From: CAZWLD01 sp964634685
GTDB lineage: Bacteria; Bacillota_I; Bacilli_A; Acholeplasmatales; JAEDCM01
Reading direction: 5' to 3'
Assembly (NCBI GenBank): GCA_964634685.1
Contig: CAZWLD010000001.1
Location: forward strand, 124,001-188,000
Length of the DNA: 64,000 nt
Position numbers and translations under genes: made by a program. Below, one piece after another: positions 18,551 to 25,805 of this stretch; the stretch's first letter is position 1; each line of letters opens with the position of its first letter. The notes beneath the pieces were generated by a model. It did no database searches. It worked only from the letters and a program-made list of their open reading frames with translations, and had not been told where the DNA came from.

Positions 18551-19357
18551 ATGCTAATAAAAATAGGCGATTTTGAATTCACTGTAGTATGGGATGGTGT
18601 GTTCTATAAGAAACTTTCTAATTATCCACAGATAACAGATTGGGAGATTAGAACTATTATTGAATTTATAGAGTATGAAAACAGATATGGCAGGGAATGT
18701 GTAATTGAATGTGAAGATAGTAATGTATTAAAGTTAGTTAACGAAGGTATCACGCATAAAGAAATGTATTTAAGCACACCGCGACCGAAGTTGTTGACAG
18801 AATGTACAGCATGTCCTTATAGAAAAGGATGTGTTACAGATTATGTATGTCATACGACTTCTGTTGAGAATGCCATTAAAATATTTGAATGTGGAAAACT
18901 GTTATCTGCACTAAATGCAAGGAAAGTACCTGTTGAAGAGCTGATGAGTGAAAATCGAAATGCAGCAAATGACCCAGCTGATTATTTTGAATACATAATG
19001 CTTTCATGGGGGAATTGCCAAGCAGGAGATAGATTGGTTATGGAACGAGCATTAGAGCGTTTCCCAAATGAAGATGATTTGAGTATGCATTTTAATCCTG
19101 GAGTGAGATTTTACTTCAAATATGAGCAATTATTAAAGCATCCAAATACGGTGTGTGATGGGGTGCTTCCTATGAAAGTTAAAGATGAAATAATACTTAA
19201 AGATTGGGTCTACAAAATTGTAGTTCCTATGAAATTAAAAGAGAAATTGGAATCGCATATACCTTGCGAGTTAAAAGATAGGATTATTTATGTTGTGAAT
19301 GATTGCAAAGATATTTGGGATTGGTCTGAAAAGGTGTACCAAATCATAGAAAGTTAG
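18551..19357 (+). CDS. Cys-cluster cargo protein, function unknown
   Basis: A 268-residue protein. I recall close relatives in clostridial mobile elements under the doubtful name 'phosphate ABC transporter ATPase'. It has no Walker motif. Residues ~85-108 hold a Cys cluster, CTACPYRKGCVTDYVCHTT, and the following NAIKIFECGKLLSALNARK resembles the H-T...N...I...G.LLS pattern of ADP-ribosyltransferase (DarT-like) N-termini. That link is only a resemblance. GGTGGTG lies before the ATG. Confidence 0.7.
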   Translation: MLIKIGDFEFTVVWDGVFYKKLSNYPQITDWEIRTIIEFIEYENRYGRECVIECEDSNVLKLVNEGITHKEMYLSTPRPKLLTECTACPYRKGCVTDYVCHTTSVENAIKIFECGKLLSALNARKVPVEELMSENRNAANDPADYFEYIMLSWGNCQAGDRLVMERALERFPNEDDLSMHFNPGVRFYFKYEQLLKHPNTVCDGVLPMKVKDEIILKDWVYKIVVPMKLKEKLESHIPCELKDRIIYVVNDCKDIWDWSEKVYQIIES

Positions 19358-19438
19358 AGCATGTGCAACTTTCAGTTTGTTAGAGCGATAAATTCCAATT
19401 TGTAAGAGAGATTATTTTTATAATTTCTCTTTTTATTA

Positions 19439-19467
19439 TTGACAAAACTAATTTGATTAGTTAAAAT
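19439..19467 (+). promoter_or_regulatory. Promoter of the TetR-GNAT operon
   Basis: TTGACA (19439-19444), a 17-base spacer, TAAAAT (19462-19467). The palindrome AACTAAT-TTG-ATTAGTT fills the spacer. Confidence 0.85.
19446..19462. promoter_or_regulatory. Operator palindrome, likely TetR autoregulation
   Basis: Perfect 7+3+7 inverted repeat AACTAAT/ATTAGTT between -35 and -10. A further TGATTAGTT half-site lies at about 19475-19483, before the ribosome binding site. The encoded TetR protein follows directly. Confidence 0.7.
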
Positions 19468-19495
19468 AATAATATGATTAGTTTTGGAGGATAAT

Positions 19496-20077
19496 ATGGC
19501 AAAAAATAGTATTAATAATGAACTTATTATTGAAACTTCTGCTTGTATTGTAAATAAAATTGGATTAGAAAATTTGTCACTTAAAATTATTGCTGAAGAA
19601 TTAAATATTAAATCACCATCTTTGTATAATCATATATCAAGTCTTGATGAAATAAAATCAAGGCTTATGGTTTATGGTTGGAAGCATATGGAAGAAAAAA
19701 TGCTTGATTCAGCTATTGGTGTATCAGGGTATGAAGCTTTAAGAAATATGTGTTATGTTTTTTATGATTATGCTACTAGCAATAAAGGGGTTTTTACTGC
19801 AATGCTTTGGTATAATAAATATGAAAATGCTGAAAAAGAAGATGCCACTAGAAAATTATTTAATATGCTGTTTAAGGTAATGAAACCCTTAAATATTAGT
19901 GATGATAATATAAATCATATTGTAAGAACATTAAGAAGCTTTTTAGAGGGATTTTCTTTGCTTGTAAATAATAATGCTTTTGGTAACCCAATATCTATTA
20001 AAGAAAGCTTTGATGTATCACTTGAAATAATTATGAATGGCATAAGGTCATTAGAGGGAATGAAAAAAAATGAATGA
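19496..20077 (+). CDS. TetR/AcrR family regulator
   Basis: A 193-residue repressor. The N-terminal HTH is LSLKIIAEELNIKSPSLYNHISSLDEIKS, the usual TetR helix pair with S-LYNH. The ATG at 19496 follows GGAGG. It overlaps the acetyltransferase by eight bases, so the pair form one operon. The region is noticeably more AT-rich than the prophage. The most likely target is its own promoter. Confidence 0.9.
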   Translation: MAKNSINNELIIETSACIVNKIGLENLSLKIIAEELNIKSPSLYNHISSLDEIKSRLMVYGWKHMEEKMLDSAIGVSGYEALRNMCYVFYDYATSNKGVFTAMLWYNKYENAEKEDATRKLFNMLFKVMKPLNISDDNINHIVRTLRSFLEGFSLLVNNNAFGNPISIKESFDVSLEIIMNGIRSLEGMKKNE

Positions 20078-20813
20078 ATATATAAATTTAACAGTTGAAA
20101 ATATTGATGATGAGCATATATGTTGTGCAATCGGAGATAAAAAACACCAAAAAGGTGTTGATAGTAAAAAAGAATGGATTAAAAGTAAATTAGAAGATGG
20201 ACATGTTTTTAGAAGGTTAAATGCTAGAGGAAAAGTATTTATTGAATATGAGCCAATAGAAACTGCATGGGTGCCAATAAGCGGTAAAAATTATGAATAT
20301 ATATATTGTTTATGGGTTGCAGGAAGCTTTAAAGGAAATGGAATTGCTAAAGAATTACTTGAATATGCAATAAAAGACTCTAAAGAAAAAGGTATGAGTG
20401 GTATATGTACTTTAGCTTCTAAAAAGAAAAAGCCTTTTATTGGGGAAAAGAAATTTTTTGAACATTATGGATTTAAAGTTGTAGATACTATTTTAGATTA
20501 TGAATTATTAGCACTTCAATTTGATAATAGTGAAGCACCTAGATTTAATGATAATGCTAGACTTATGAAAATAGATAATCAAGATTTTACTATTTATTAT
20601 AGCAATGAGTGTCCTTATGTAGAATATGAGGTAAATGAATTAACAGAATACGCAACAAAGAATAATTTAAAAATAAATTTTATAAAAATAGATTCATTAG
20701 AAAAAGCAAAGAATGCACCTTGTATATTTAATAATTGGGCTAACTTTTATAAAGGAGAATTTGTTTCAAATACTATATTAAATGCTAATTCATTTATAAA
20801 GTTAATAGACTAA
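20070..20813 (+). CDS. YoaP-like GNAT acetyltransferase
   Basis: A 247-residue protein: an N-terminal GNAT domain with the acetyl-CoA loop FKGNGIAKEL (residues ~89-98), and a C-terminal YoaP domain with YYSNECPYVEYEV and a thioredoxin-like pattern ending near residue 245. The two-domain form and length match B. subtilis YoaP. The substrate is unknown. It is translated with the TetR gene and probably controlled by it; such pairs often confer tolerance to a toxic small molecule. Confidence 0.85.
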   Translation: MNEYINLTVENIDDEHICCAIGDKKHQKGVDSKKEWIKSKLEDGHVFRRLNARGKVFIEYEPIETAWVPISGKNYEYIYCLWVAGSFKGNGIAKELLEYAIKDSKEKGMSGICTLASKKKKPFIGEKKFFEHYGFKVVDTILDYELLALQFDNSEAPRFNDNARLMKIDNQDFTIYYSNECPYVEYEVNELTEYATKNNLKINFIKIDSLEKAKNAPCIFNNWANFYKGEFVSNTILNANSFIKLID

Positions 20814-20960
20814 CAAATTACAATTTATCAATCAGCGCAACAATGCCAAGGCAGAGTGTTTTTAAAGACGAAAGGATTTTTAGAGGAGAATTTATTGATT
20901 TTACATAAAATTTACTAATTCTGATAACATTGTTAATTTTACTTAATATTCAAAAAAATA

Positions 20961-21223
20961 AAGAATATGAAAGCAAGTATAATGCTTTAGCAAACAGATT
21001 CGATGAAGCCAAAATCAGATTAAAAGAATCTGAAGACGAGAGACTACGAAAGACAGCAAGGAAAAAAGAACTTGAGGCTATCCTTCAGAAAATGATAGTA
21101 GCTGATACAGTTTTGTTAGAATGGTCAGATGAATTATGGCTTACACTTATAGATGAGTGCATAGCTCACGAAGATAAAACGATAACCTTCAAATTTAAAA
21201 ATGGATATGAAATTACTAAATAG
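20961..21223 (+). pseudogene. Serine recombinase C-terminal remnant
   Basis: About 87 codons match the end of recombinase 2 (YESKYNALANRFDEAKIRLK... to ITK). The frame is intact but there is no catalytic domain, so only the 3' end of a former recombinase is left. The sequence before the remnant is unrelated, so the rest was lost by deletion or recombination. Confidence 0.9.
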
Positions 21224-21230
21224 TAGTTAG

Positions 21231-21255
21231 AATCAGTCATAAGGGCTGATTTTTT
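21231..21255 (+). terminator. Terminator of copy B
   Basis: AATCAG/CTGATT hairpin with a weak central pair and a T-run, the counterpart of that at 18417. Confidence 0.7.
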
Positions 21256-21367
21256 TATGTTCGCAGAAGCAAAAATAGAGTACTTGTGGTATAATATTAG
21301 TCGAACTATGAAGCATTTTAATTTGTTTCAATAATTAGATAAATTAGAATTTGTAGGAGGAATTAAA

Positions 21368-21697
21368 ATGGCAGCATTTATAACTGTTTCAGGATTAGGA
21401 ATACTGATTTCTATTCTTGGTATAATCAATATGACAGGTAACATATCCTCTCTCCATTGGTATCATAGACAAAGAGTAACCGAGGAAAACAGAAAGCCGT
21501 TTGGAAAGCTCATCGGCTTGGGAACGCTGATTATCGGTCTTGCGATGATAGTGTTCGGTGTTCTATTCTTGATTTTTGAGTTAACGCAACTTGAAGCTCT
21601 TGTGATTATCGGAGTAGTAGAATTGATTGCAAGTATCATTGTAGGAATGGTTGTTAGCTTCTATGCAATGAAAAAGTATAATGGCGGCATATTTTAA
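21368..21697 (+). CDS. DUF3784 membrane protein
   Basis: A 109-residue protein with three hydrophobic segments (about residues 3-23, 48-70 and 76-98) and the signature SSLHWYHRQRVTEENRKPFGKLIG between the first two, typical of DUF3784. AGGAGG precedes the ATG. Such genes are common passengers behind serine recombinases in mobile elements. The function is not known. Confidence 0.85.
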   Translation: MAAFITVSGLGILISILGIINMTGNISSLHWYHRQRVTEENRKPFGKLIGLGTLIIGLAMIVFGVLFLIFELTQLEALVIIGVVELIASIIVGMVVSFYAMKKYNGGIF

Positions 21698-21741
21698 CCG
21701 TCAAATTCCAATTTATCCATCAGCGCAACAATGCCAAAACA

Positions 21742-21843
21742 GGGTGTTTGCAAAAAACGAAAGATGTATTCAAAAAACGATAGGGTGTTTGCAAAATTTT
21801 ATAGGTGTATTCAAAAAACGAAAGGTGTTTGCATTTTGTATTA
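21742..21843. repeat. Five degenerate 20-21 bp tandem repeats
   Basis: Units of GGGTGTTTGCAAAAAACGAA type begin at about 21742, 21763, 21783, 21804 and 21824. They alternate GTGTTTG and GTGTATT starts and share CAAAAAACGA in four of five. The spacing is close to two helical turns. They lie at the right edge of the element, next to a segment repeated at about 20818-20850, so a role as attachment or recombinase binding sites is plausible. Confidence 0.65.
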
Positions 21844-21986
21844 AAATGGTTCATCTTTGCCATTTTGATTGATTTTAATGCTTGATGAAAATCAAGCTTT
21901 TTTTTTGCTCGCTTTAAAAAATCCTTTTTCTTTGCAATATTAGGTAATGATGTAGTATAATATTTTTTGAAAGGAAGAGATGACAT

Positions 21987-23342
21987 TTGAAATATTCAAT
22001 TGAAAAAAATAAAGCAGGAAAATATGCTGTCAAAAAAGAAGGGGCGAAGCGCGCATCAAAGGTTTTTGATACGGAAATTGAAGCTCGTGATTATGTAAAA
22101 AAACAGGGAGGCACAATTGATGCTTTCGATAACGCTAAGCTTGTGGCCGCAGCGGGGCATAAGGTTTTAGTTTGGGTTATTTTGATTGTTATTGCCATAT
22201 TGGGAATTGGTGGCGGTGCAACGGCAGTTGTTGTCTTAAACAATAATAAACCAGCTGTTGAAGGGGTTGTATATGATGGCTTTCAGGCCCACTTTTTGAT
22301 GCTTGGAAATGAATATGCTGGTGATTGCACATATTTAAAGGTTGGCGATGTTGACATTTTAATCGATGCGGGTTCGCGACCAGCCTCCGGAAAAACAATC
22401 AAGGCTTATGTTGATAAATATTGTAAGGATAAAAAGCTCGAATATGTAATTGCCACGCATGCCGATCAGGATCATATTGCGGCCTTCACTGGTAAGGAAA
22501 GTATTTTTACATATTATGATTGTGAAACCATAATTGATTTTGCTTATTCAAATAAAACAACCTCTACCTATAATAATTATCTTGCCTTGCGCGATGAAGA
22601 GGTTTCAAATGGAGCTAAGCATTACACTGCTAAGGAATGCTTTAATAATGAAAACGGAGCTCAATCGACATACCAATTAACTGATTATGTAAAGATGACA
22701 ATTCTCTATAACAAATACTATTTTGAAACTTCACCTGATGAAAATAATTATTCAGTTTGCGTGTTATTTACATATACTAAAGGTGAAGAGGTCCATAATT
22801 TTCTCTTTACTGGTGATTTAGAGCGTGAAGGAGAGGAAGCCTTAGCTGAATATTATCAAAGTCATGAGGGTTTGGGCCATGTCGATTTATTTAAAGGTGG
22901 ACATCATGGTTCAAAGACATCATCTAATGATTGTCTCCTTGAGCTTATTACGCCAGATATTTGCTGCGTATGCTGCTGCGCTGGTTCAACCGAATATACT
23001 GTTAATCGAGTTAATACCTTCCCAACCCAAGATTTCATTAATCGTATCAGTAAATATACTGACCGCGTTTATGTAACGACAATGTGGAATGAGGAAAAGG
23101 AAGAATTCGAGGCTTTGAATGGAAATATTATTGTAAGCTGTGGTCTTGCAACAATTACAAACGTTGATGGAACAACAAAAGAGGAAGTTTCTATTGGTTT
23201 GGCCGCATCAAATAATTTAACCAAATTAAAGGATTCCGAGTGGTTTAGTCATATTGTTTATGTGAATGATTTGGATCAGATTGTTGATAAAAATGCGGAA
23301 GGAGCGAAGGGCGTTGCTTGCCGAGTTTGGCCAACGAATTAA
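21987..23342 (+). CDS. Membrane-anchored ComEC-like metallo-beta-lactamase
   Basis: A 451-residue fusion. Residues 1-42 are a DUF2188 domain (MKYSIEKNKAGKYAVKKEG). A single membrane helix follows (about 57-84). From ~100 is a metallo-beta-lactamase domain with THADQDHIAAF (HxxxDH), TGDLEREGE and GGHHGSKTSSN. The last matches the nuclease domain of ComEC, here outside a channel protein. The start TTG at 21987 follows GGAAGAG. If the domain faces outwards it could degrade nucleic acid or a phosphoester. It is the first gene to the right of the element. Confidence 0.85.
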   Translation: MKYSIEKNKAGKYAVKKEGAKRASKVFDTEIEARDYVKKQGGTIDAFDNAKLVAAAGHKVLVWVILIVIAILGIGGGATAVVVLNNNKPAVEGVVYDGFQAHFLMLGNEYAGDCTYLKVGDVDILIDAGSRPASGKTIKAYVDKYCKDKKLEYVIATHADQDHIAAFTGKESIFTYYDCETIIDFAYSNKTTSTYNNYLALRDEEVSNGAKHYTAKECFNNENGAQSTYQLTDYVKMTILYNKYYFETSPDENNYSVCVLFTYTKGEEVHNFLFTGDLEREGEEALAEYYQSHEGLGHVDLFKGGHHGSKTSSNDCLLELITPDICCVCCCAGSTEYTVNRVNTFPTQDFINRISKYTDRVYVTTMWNEEKEEFEALNGNIIVSCGLATITNVDGTTKEEVSIGLAASNNLTKLKDSEWFSHIVYVNDLDQIVDKNAEGAKGVACRVWPTN

Positions 23343-23344
23343 TT

Positions 23345-23752
23345 ATGGTAATTGAAGTTTTTGAAAATAAAAAGAAAATAATAAGCGAAGAATTTGAAAC
23401 GGCTGGTTTCTTTTTCCTCCCGCTTGTAGAGCTTGGAGATAAATATGGGATTACTAATGATTTATTAGAATACCATGAAAATACCAAGGAAGCCCTTATG
23501 CTTAGGAAAAACCGTCGTCTTTCAAAAGAGGAATTAAATCAACTCAATAATAGTTCCTTAGATGGAATTGATCAAAGGATTTTAGATTTGCTAAATAACG
23601 AAGTAATTGAGCTTAAAGGAAAATCCGAGGTAAAGGATTTTTTGAGATTATTAAACAATACACGTTATGGTTCCTTTGAGGATGTTATTTGCTTTTTTGA
23701 GGATAATGAGATTGATTCAATAAAGGATTGTATAGTAAGAATTACAAGATAA
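23345..23752 (+). CDS. Hypothetical cytoplasmic protein
   Basis: A 135-residue, mainly helical and acidic protein, starting IEVFENKKKIISEEFE, with a likely leucine-rich helix at 60-100. The ATG at 23345 lies two bases after the stop of the previous gene; a TTG at 23318 is possible but also lacks a strong ribosome binding site. No family is recognised. Confidence 0.5.
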   Translation: MVIEVFENKKKIISEEFETAGFFFLPLVELGDKYGITNDLLEYHENTKEALMLRKNRRLSKEELNQLNNSSLDGIDQRILDLLNNEVIELKGKSEVKDFLRLLNNTRYGSFEDVICFFEDNEIDSIKDCIVRITR

Positions 23753-23806
23753 AGCTTTGTAGGTAACTACCTATAAAGTTTTTATTTCAAATAAAGGATG
23801 ATAAAA

Positions 23807-24262
23807 ATGGATTGGTTTAATTATCTTGGATTATGTATTATGATAATCATATTAATACCAAATTTAATTTATTGTATGAAAAATCCCAATGGATTTGAAA
23901 ATAAATACCATAATCGTTTTATGGAAGTACTAGAAAAAATTGGAAGATTTGGTTGCTTTGGCTTGATGGTTTTTAATATTCCTTACACTTTTTTTAATTT
24001 TTGGTTTGATTATGGATTATTAGTTTACATTATTACAAATTCAATATTAATAATCTTTTATGTTTTGGGTTGGGTTTATTGCTGGAATAAAAGAAAGCTT
24101 CTACGAGCTTACCTCCTTTCAATTATTCCTTCTCTTATTTTCTTATTTTCAGGAATTATGCTTTTAAATATACCATTAATTATTTCCTCAATTGCTTTTG
24201 CCATAGCACATATTACAATTTCTCTTAAAAATGCATATCTAAAGGAAGGCGATATTTTATGA
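23807..24262 (+). CDS. Multi-span membrane protein of unknown function
   Basis: A 151-residue protein with about four to five hydrophobic segments (near residues 5-23, 48-66, 70-92, 99-117 and 120-140). It contains MKNPNGFENKYHNRFMEVLEKIGRFG-type loops. The gene is followed by a DUF2232-like gene with a four-base overlap (ATGA), so they form an operon. No function is known to me. Confidence 0.65.
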   Translation: MDWFNYLGLCIMIIILIPNLIYCMKNPNGFENKYHNRFMEVLEKIGRFGCFGLMVFNIPYTFFNFWFDYGLLVYIITNSILIIFYVLGWVYCWNKRKLLRAYLLSIIPSLIFLFSGIMLLNIPLIISSIAFAIAHITISLKNAYLKEGDIL

Positions 24263-25110
24263 AAAAGATCAATTTAAGAATGCTTACCGAAGGAGCAATT
24301 ATCGCAAGTATGACGGTTTTGTTATTTTTGGTTGCGAATAATACGCCTGATAGTATCTTTTATTATATTGTCCCAATTCCCCTTGCAATCTATGCCTATC
24401 GATATAATCTGGTTTCAGGAATTTTAGTTTTATTAACATCCTTTTTGACAGGCTTTCTTTTTGGTAATCCGTATTATTTGATGATCTATTTTTTACCCAA
24501 TTTATTGATTGGATTAAATCAAGGCTTGATTGAAAAAACTAAGCTCAATGAATATTTAAAATATGCAATAACCTTCGCTTTATGCTTGGTCTTTGATATC
24601 ATGGCAACATATTTATTAAATATATTTTTGAGCATTGACTTATTTTCTGATTTAGAATTCATTAAAGAAATTAATGTTAATTTATATGATATTGTAAGAG
24701 GATTAATCCCAACCGTTTTTGTGATTAATGCCATTTTAAAAACGATCATTATTTTTTTCATTGAAAGAGAAATATTGATTCGAATTAATCTAATGGAAAG
24801 AAAGAATCGTATTCTATATTTTGGCCCAAGCATTTCGATTACAAGTATTATCTCCTTTATATTATTTATTGCATTTTTATACCTTCACATTATGTTTAAT
24901 AATATCCTTACAATTATTCTTGTTAATTCAGCTTTAGTCATTTTAATGATTATTGGAATGTATTTATTATTACAAACAAATATCTATTTTTCTAGCAAGC
25001 TAAAAAAGAAGAATTTGGCTCCACTAGTATCTTTACTAGTATTTTTTCTCTTTCCAGCCTCAGTGGTTATGGGAATAGTATTAAATTTTCTTTTTAGAAC
25101 TCATCAATGA
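24259..25110 (+). CDS. DUF2232/YybS-like membrane protein
   Basis: A 283-residue protein with seven to eight hydrophobic segments. The start, KINLRMLTEGAIIASMTVLL, and the loop PIPLAIYAYRYNLVSG match the YybS family (DUF2232), found in many Bacillota and related to S-components of ECF transporters. The substrate is unknown. Confidence 0.75.
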   Translation: MKKINLRMLTEGAIIASMTVLLFLVANNTPDSIFYYIVPIPLAIYAYRYNLVSGILVLLTSFLTGFLFGNPYYLMIYFLPNLLIGLNQGLIEKTKLNEYLKYAITFALCLVFDIMATYLLNIFLSIDLFSDLEFIKEINVNLYDIVRGLIPTVFVINAILKTIIIFFIEREILIRINLMERKNRILYFGPSISITSIISFILFIAFLYLHIMFNNILTIILVNSALVILMIIGMYLLLQTNIYFSSKLKKKNLAPLVSLLVFFLFPASVVMGIVLNFLFRTHQ

Positions 25111-25200
25111 TTATCTTTAATGCATTTTGTTTATTTTAGAAAACTAGATTGTATAGCCATTCTCAAAAAAACTTTTCTAAAAAATAATGCGATTTTATTC

Positions 25201-25229
25201 TTGCAATATAGTTTGTTCTGTGATAATAT
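25201..25229 (+). promoter_or_regulatory. Promoter of the 25271 gene
   Basis: TTGCAA (25201-25206), 17 bases, TAATAT (25224-25229). Confidence 0.7.
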
Positions 25230-25238
25230 ATATATTGA

Positions 25239-25252
25239 GGAAACCGTTTACA
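25239..25252. promoter_or_regulatory. cre-like catabolite site
   Basis: GGAAACCGTTTACA matches the CcpA cre consensus (TGNAANCGNTNNCA) at all fixed positions except the first. It lies just downstream of the -10, where a bound protein would block elongation. The next gene but one is pyk. Confidence 0.5.
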
Positions 25253-25270
25253 TCAAAAGGAGGGGTATTT

Positions 25271-25678
25271 ATGCAATTTTACGTTGTTCGTAAGGATGCC
25301 AATTACCTAGCAGAAATCAAAGGTCATGGTTCAAAATTCGTTGATAATTTATTCGAATGTATCATTTATAATGATGAAGATAAGGCAAAAGAAACAGTAG
25401 AGGAATTGAGCTTCTACGGAATTGATGCGCAGGTATGCTTTATGCAATTTGCTGAATTTGATAATCCAAAGCAATTTACAAAAAAGGGTGGTATCTTTGT
25501 TATTAAATATAATGATGAAGAAAATACCTATTGGATTTGGGATTACTTTAATAAGGATCTTCAAAGAACTCATCAAATTACCAAGGATTGTTTATTCAGA
25601 ACATTTAAGGATGCAATGTGGAGAATTAAGATTGATTCCTTAAATGCTAAAACAGTCGAGATTAAGAGAATAAACTAA
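25271..25678 (+). CDS. Hypothetical 135-residue protein
   Basis: The start is ATG 25271 after AAGGAGG; longer in-frame starts lack this site. The protein (MQFYVVRKDANYLAEIKGHG...) is compact, alternates charged helices and strands and ends in KTVEIKRIN. I see no known domain. It has its own promoter with a cre-like site and a terminator, so it is a single-gene unit. Confidence 0.6.
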   Translation: MQFYVVRKDANYLAEIKGHGSKFVDNLFECIIYNDEDKAKETVEELSFYGIDAQVCFMQFAEFDNPKQFTKKGGIFVIKYNDEENTYWIWDYFNKDLQRTHQITKDCLFRTFKDAMWRIKIDSLNAKTVEIKRIN

Positions 25679-25680
25679 TA

Positions 25681-25699
25681 GGTCCGAAAGGGCCTTTTT
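25681..25699 (+). terminator. Intrinsic terminator
   Basis: GGTCC-GAAA-GGGCC hairpin (one G-U) and T5, directly after the stop. Confidence 0.75.
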
Positions 25700-25767
25700 G
25701 CATTTTTTAAAATAAAAGCCGTAAAATATAAATGGAGCCTACATTTAAAAATTTTTGAAAAAAGGAG

Positions 25768-25795
25768 TTGTATAATAATTAGGCCTTATTATACT
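25768..25795 (+). promoter_or_regulatory. pyk promoter
   Basis: TTGTAT (25768-25773), 16 bases, TATACT (25790-25795). The ATG of pyk follows at 25806, so the transcript would be almost leaderless. Confidence 0.5.
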
Positions 25796-25805
25796 AGTAT
25801 AAGTC

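Larger units (their letters stand above)
20961..21353 (+). repeat. Direct repeat, copy B (recombinase 3' end)
   Basis: The other half of the 18147-18539 repeat, offset 2814 bases. Together they bracket the cargo genes between 18551 and 20813. Confidence 0.95.

Noticed and set aside
20961..21223. A complete small gene
   Set aside because: It matches only the coiled C-terminus of recombinase 2 and has no ribosome binding site or start of its own, so it is a remnant.
21742..21843. CRISPR array
   Set aside because: The units are only 20-21 bases, degenerate and contiguous without spacers, and no cas gene is near.
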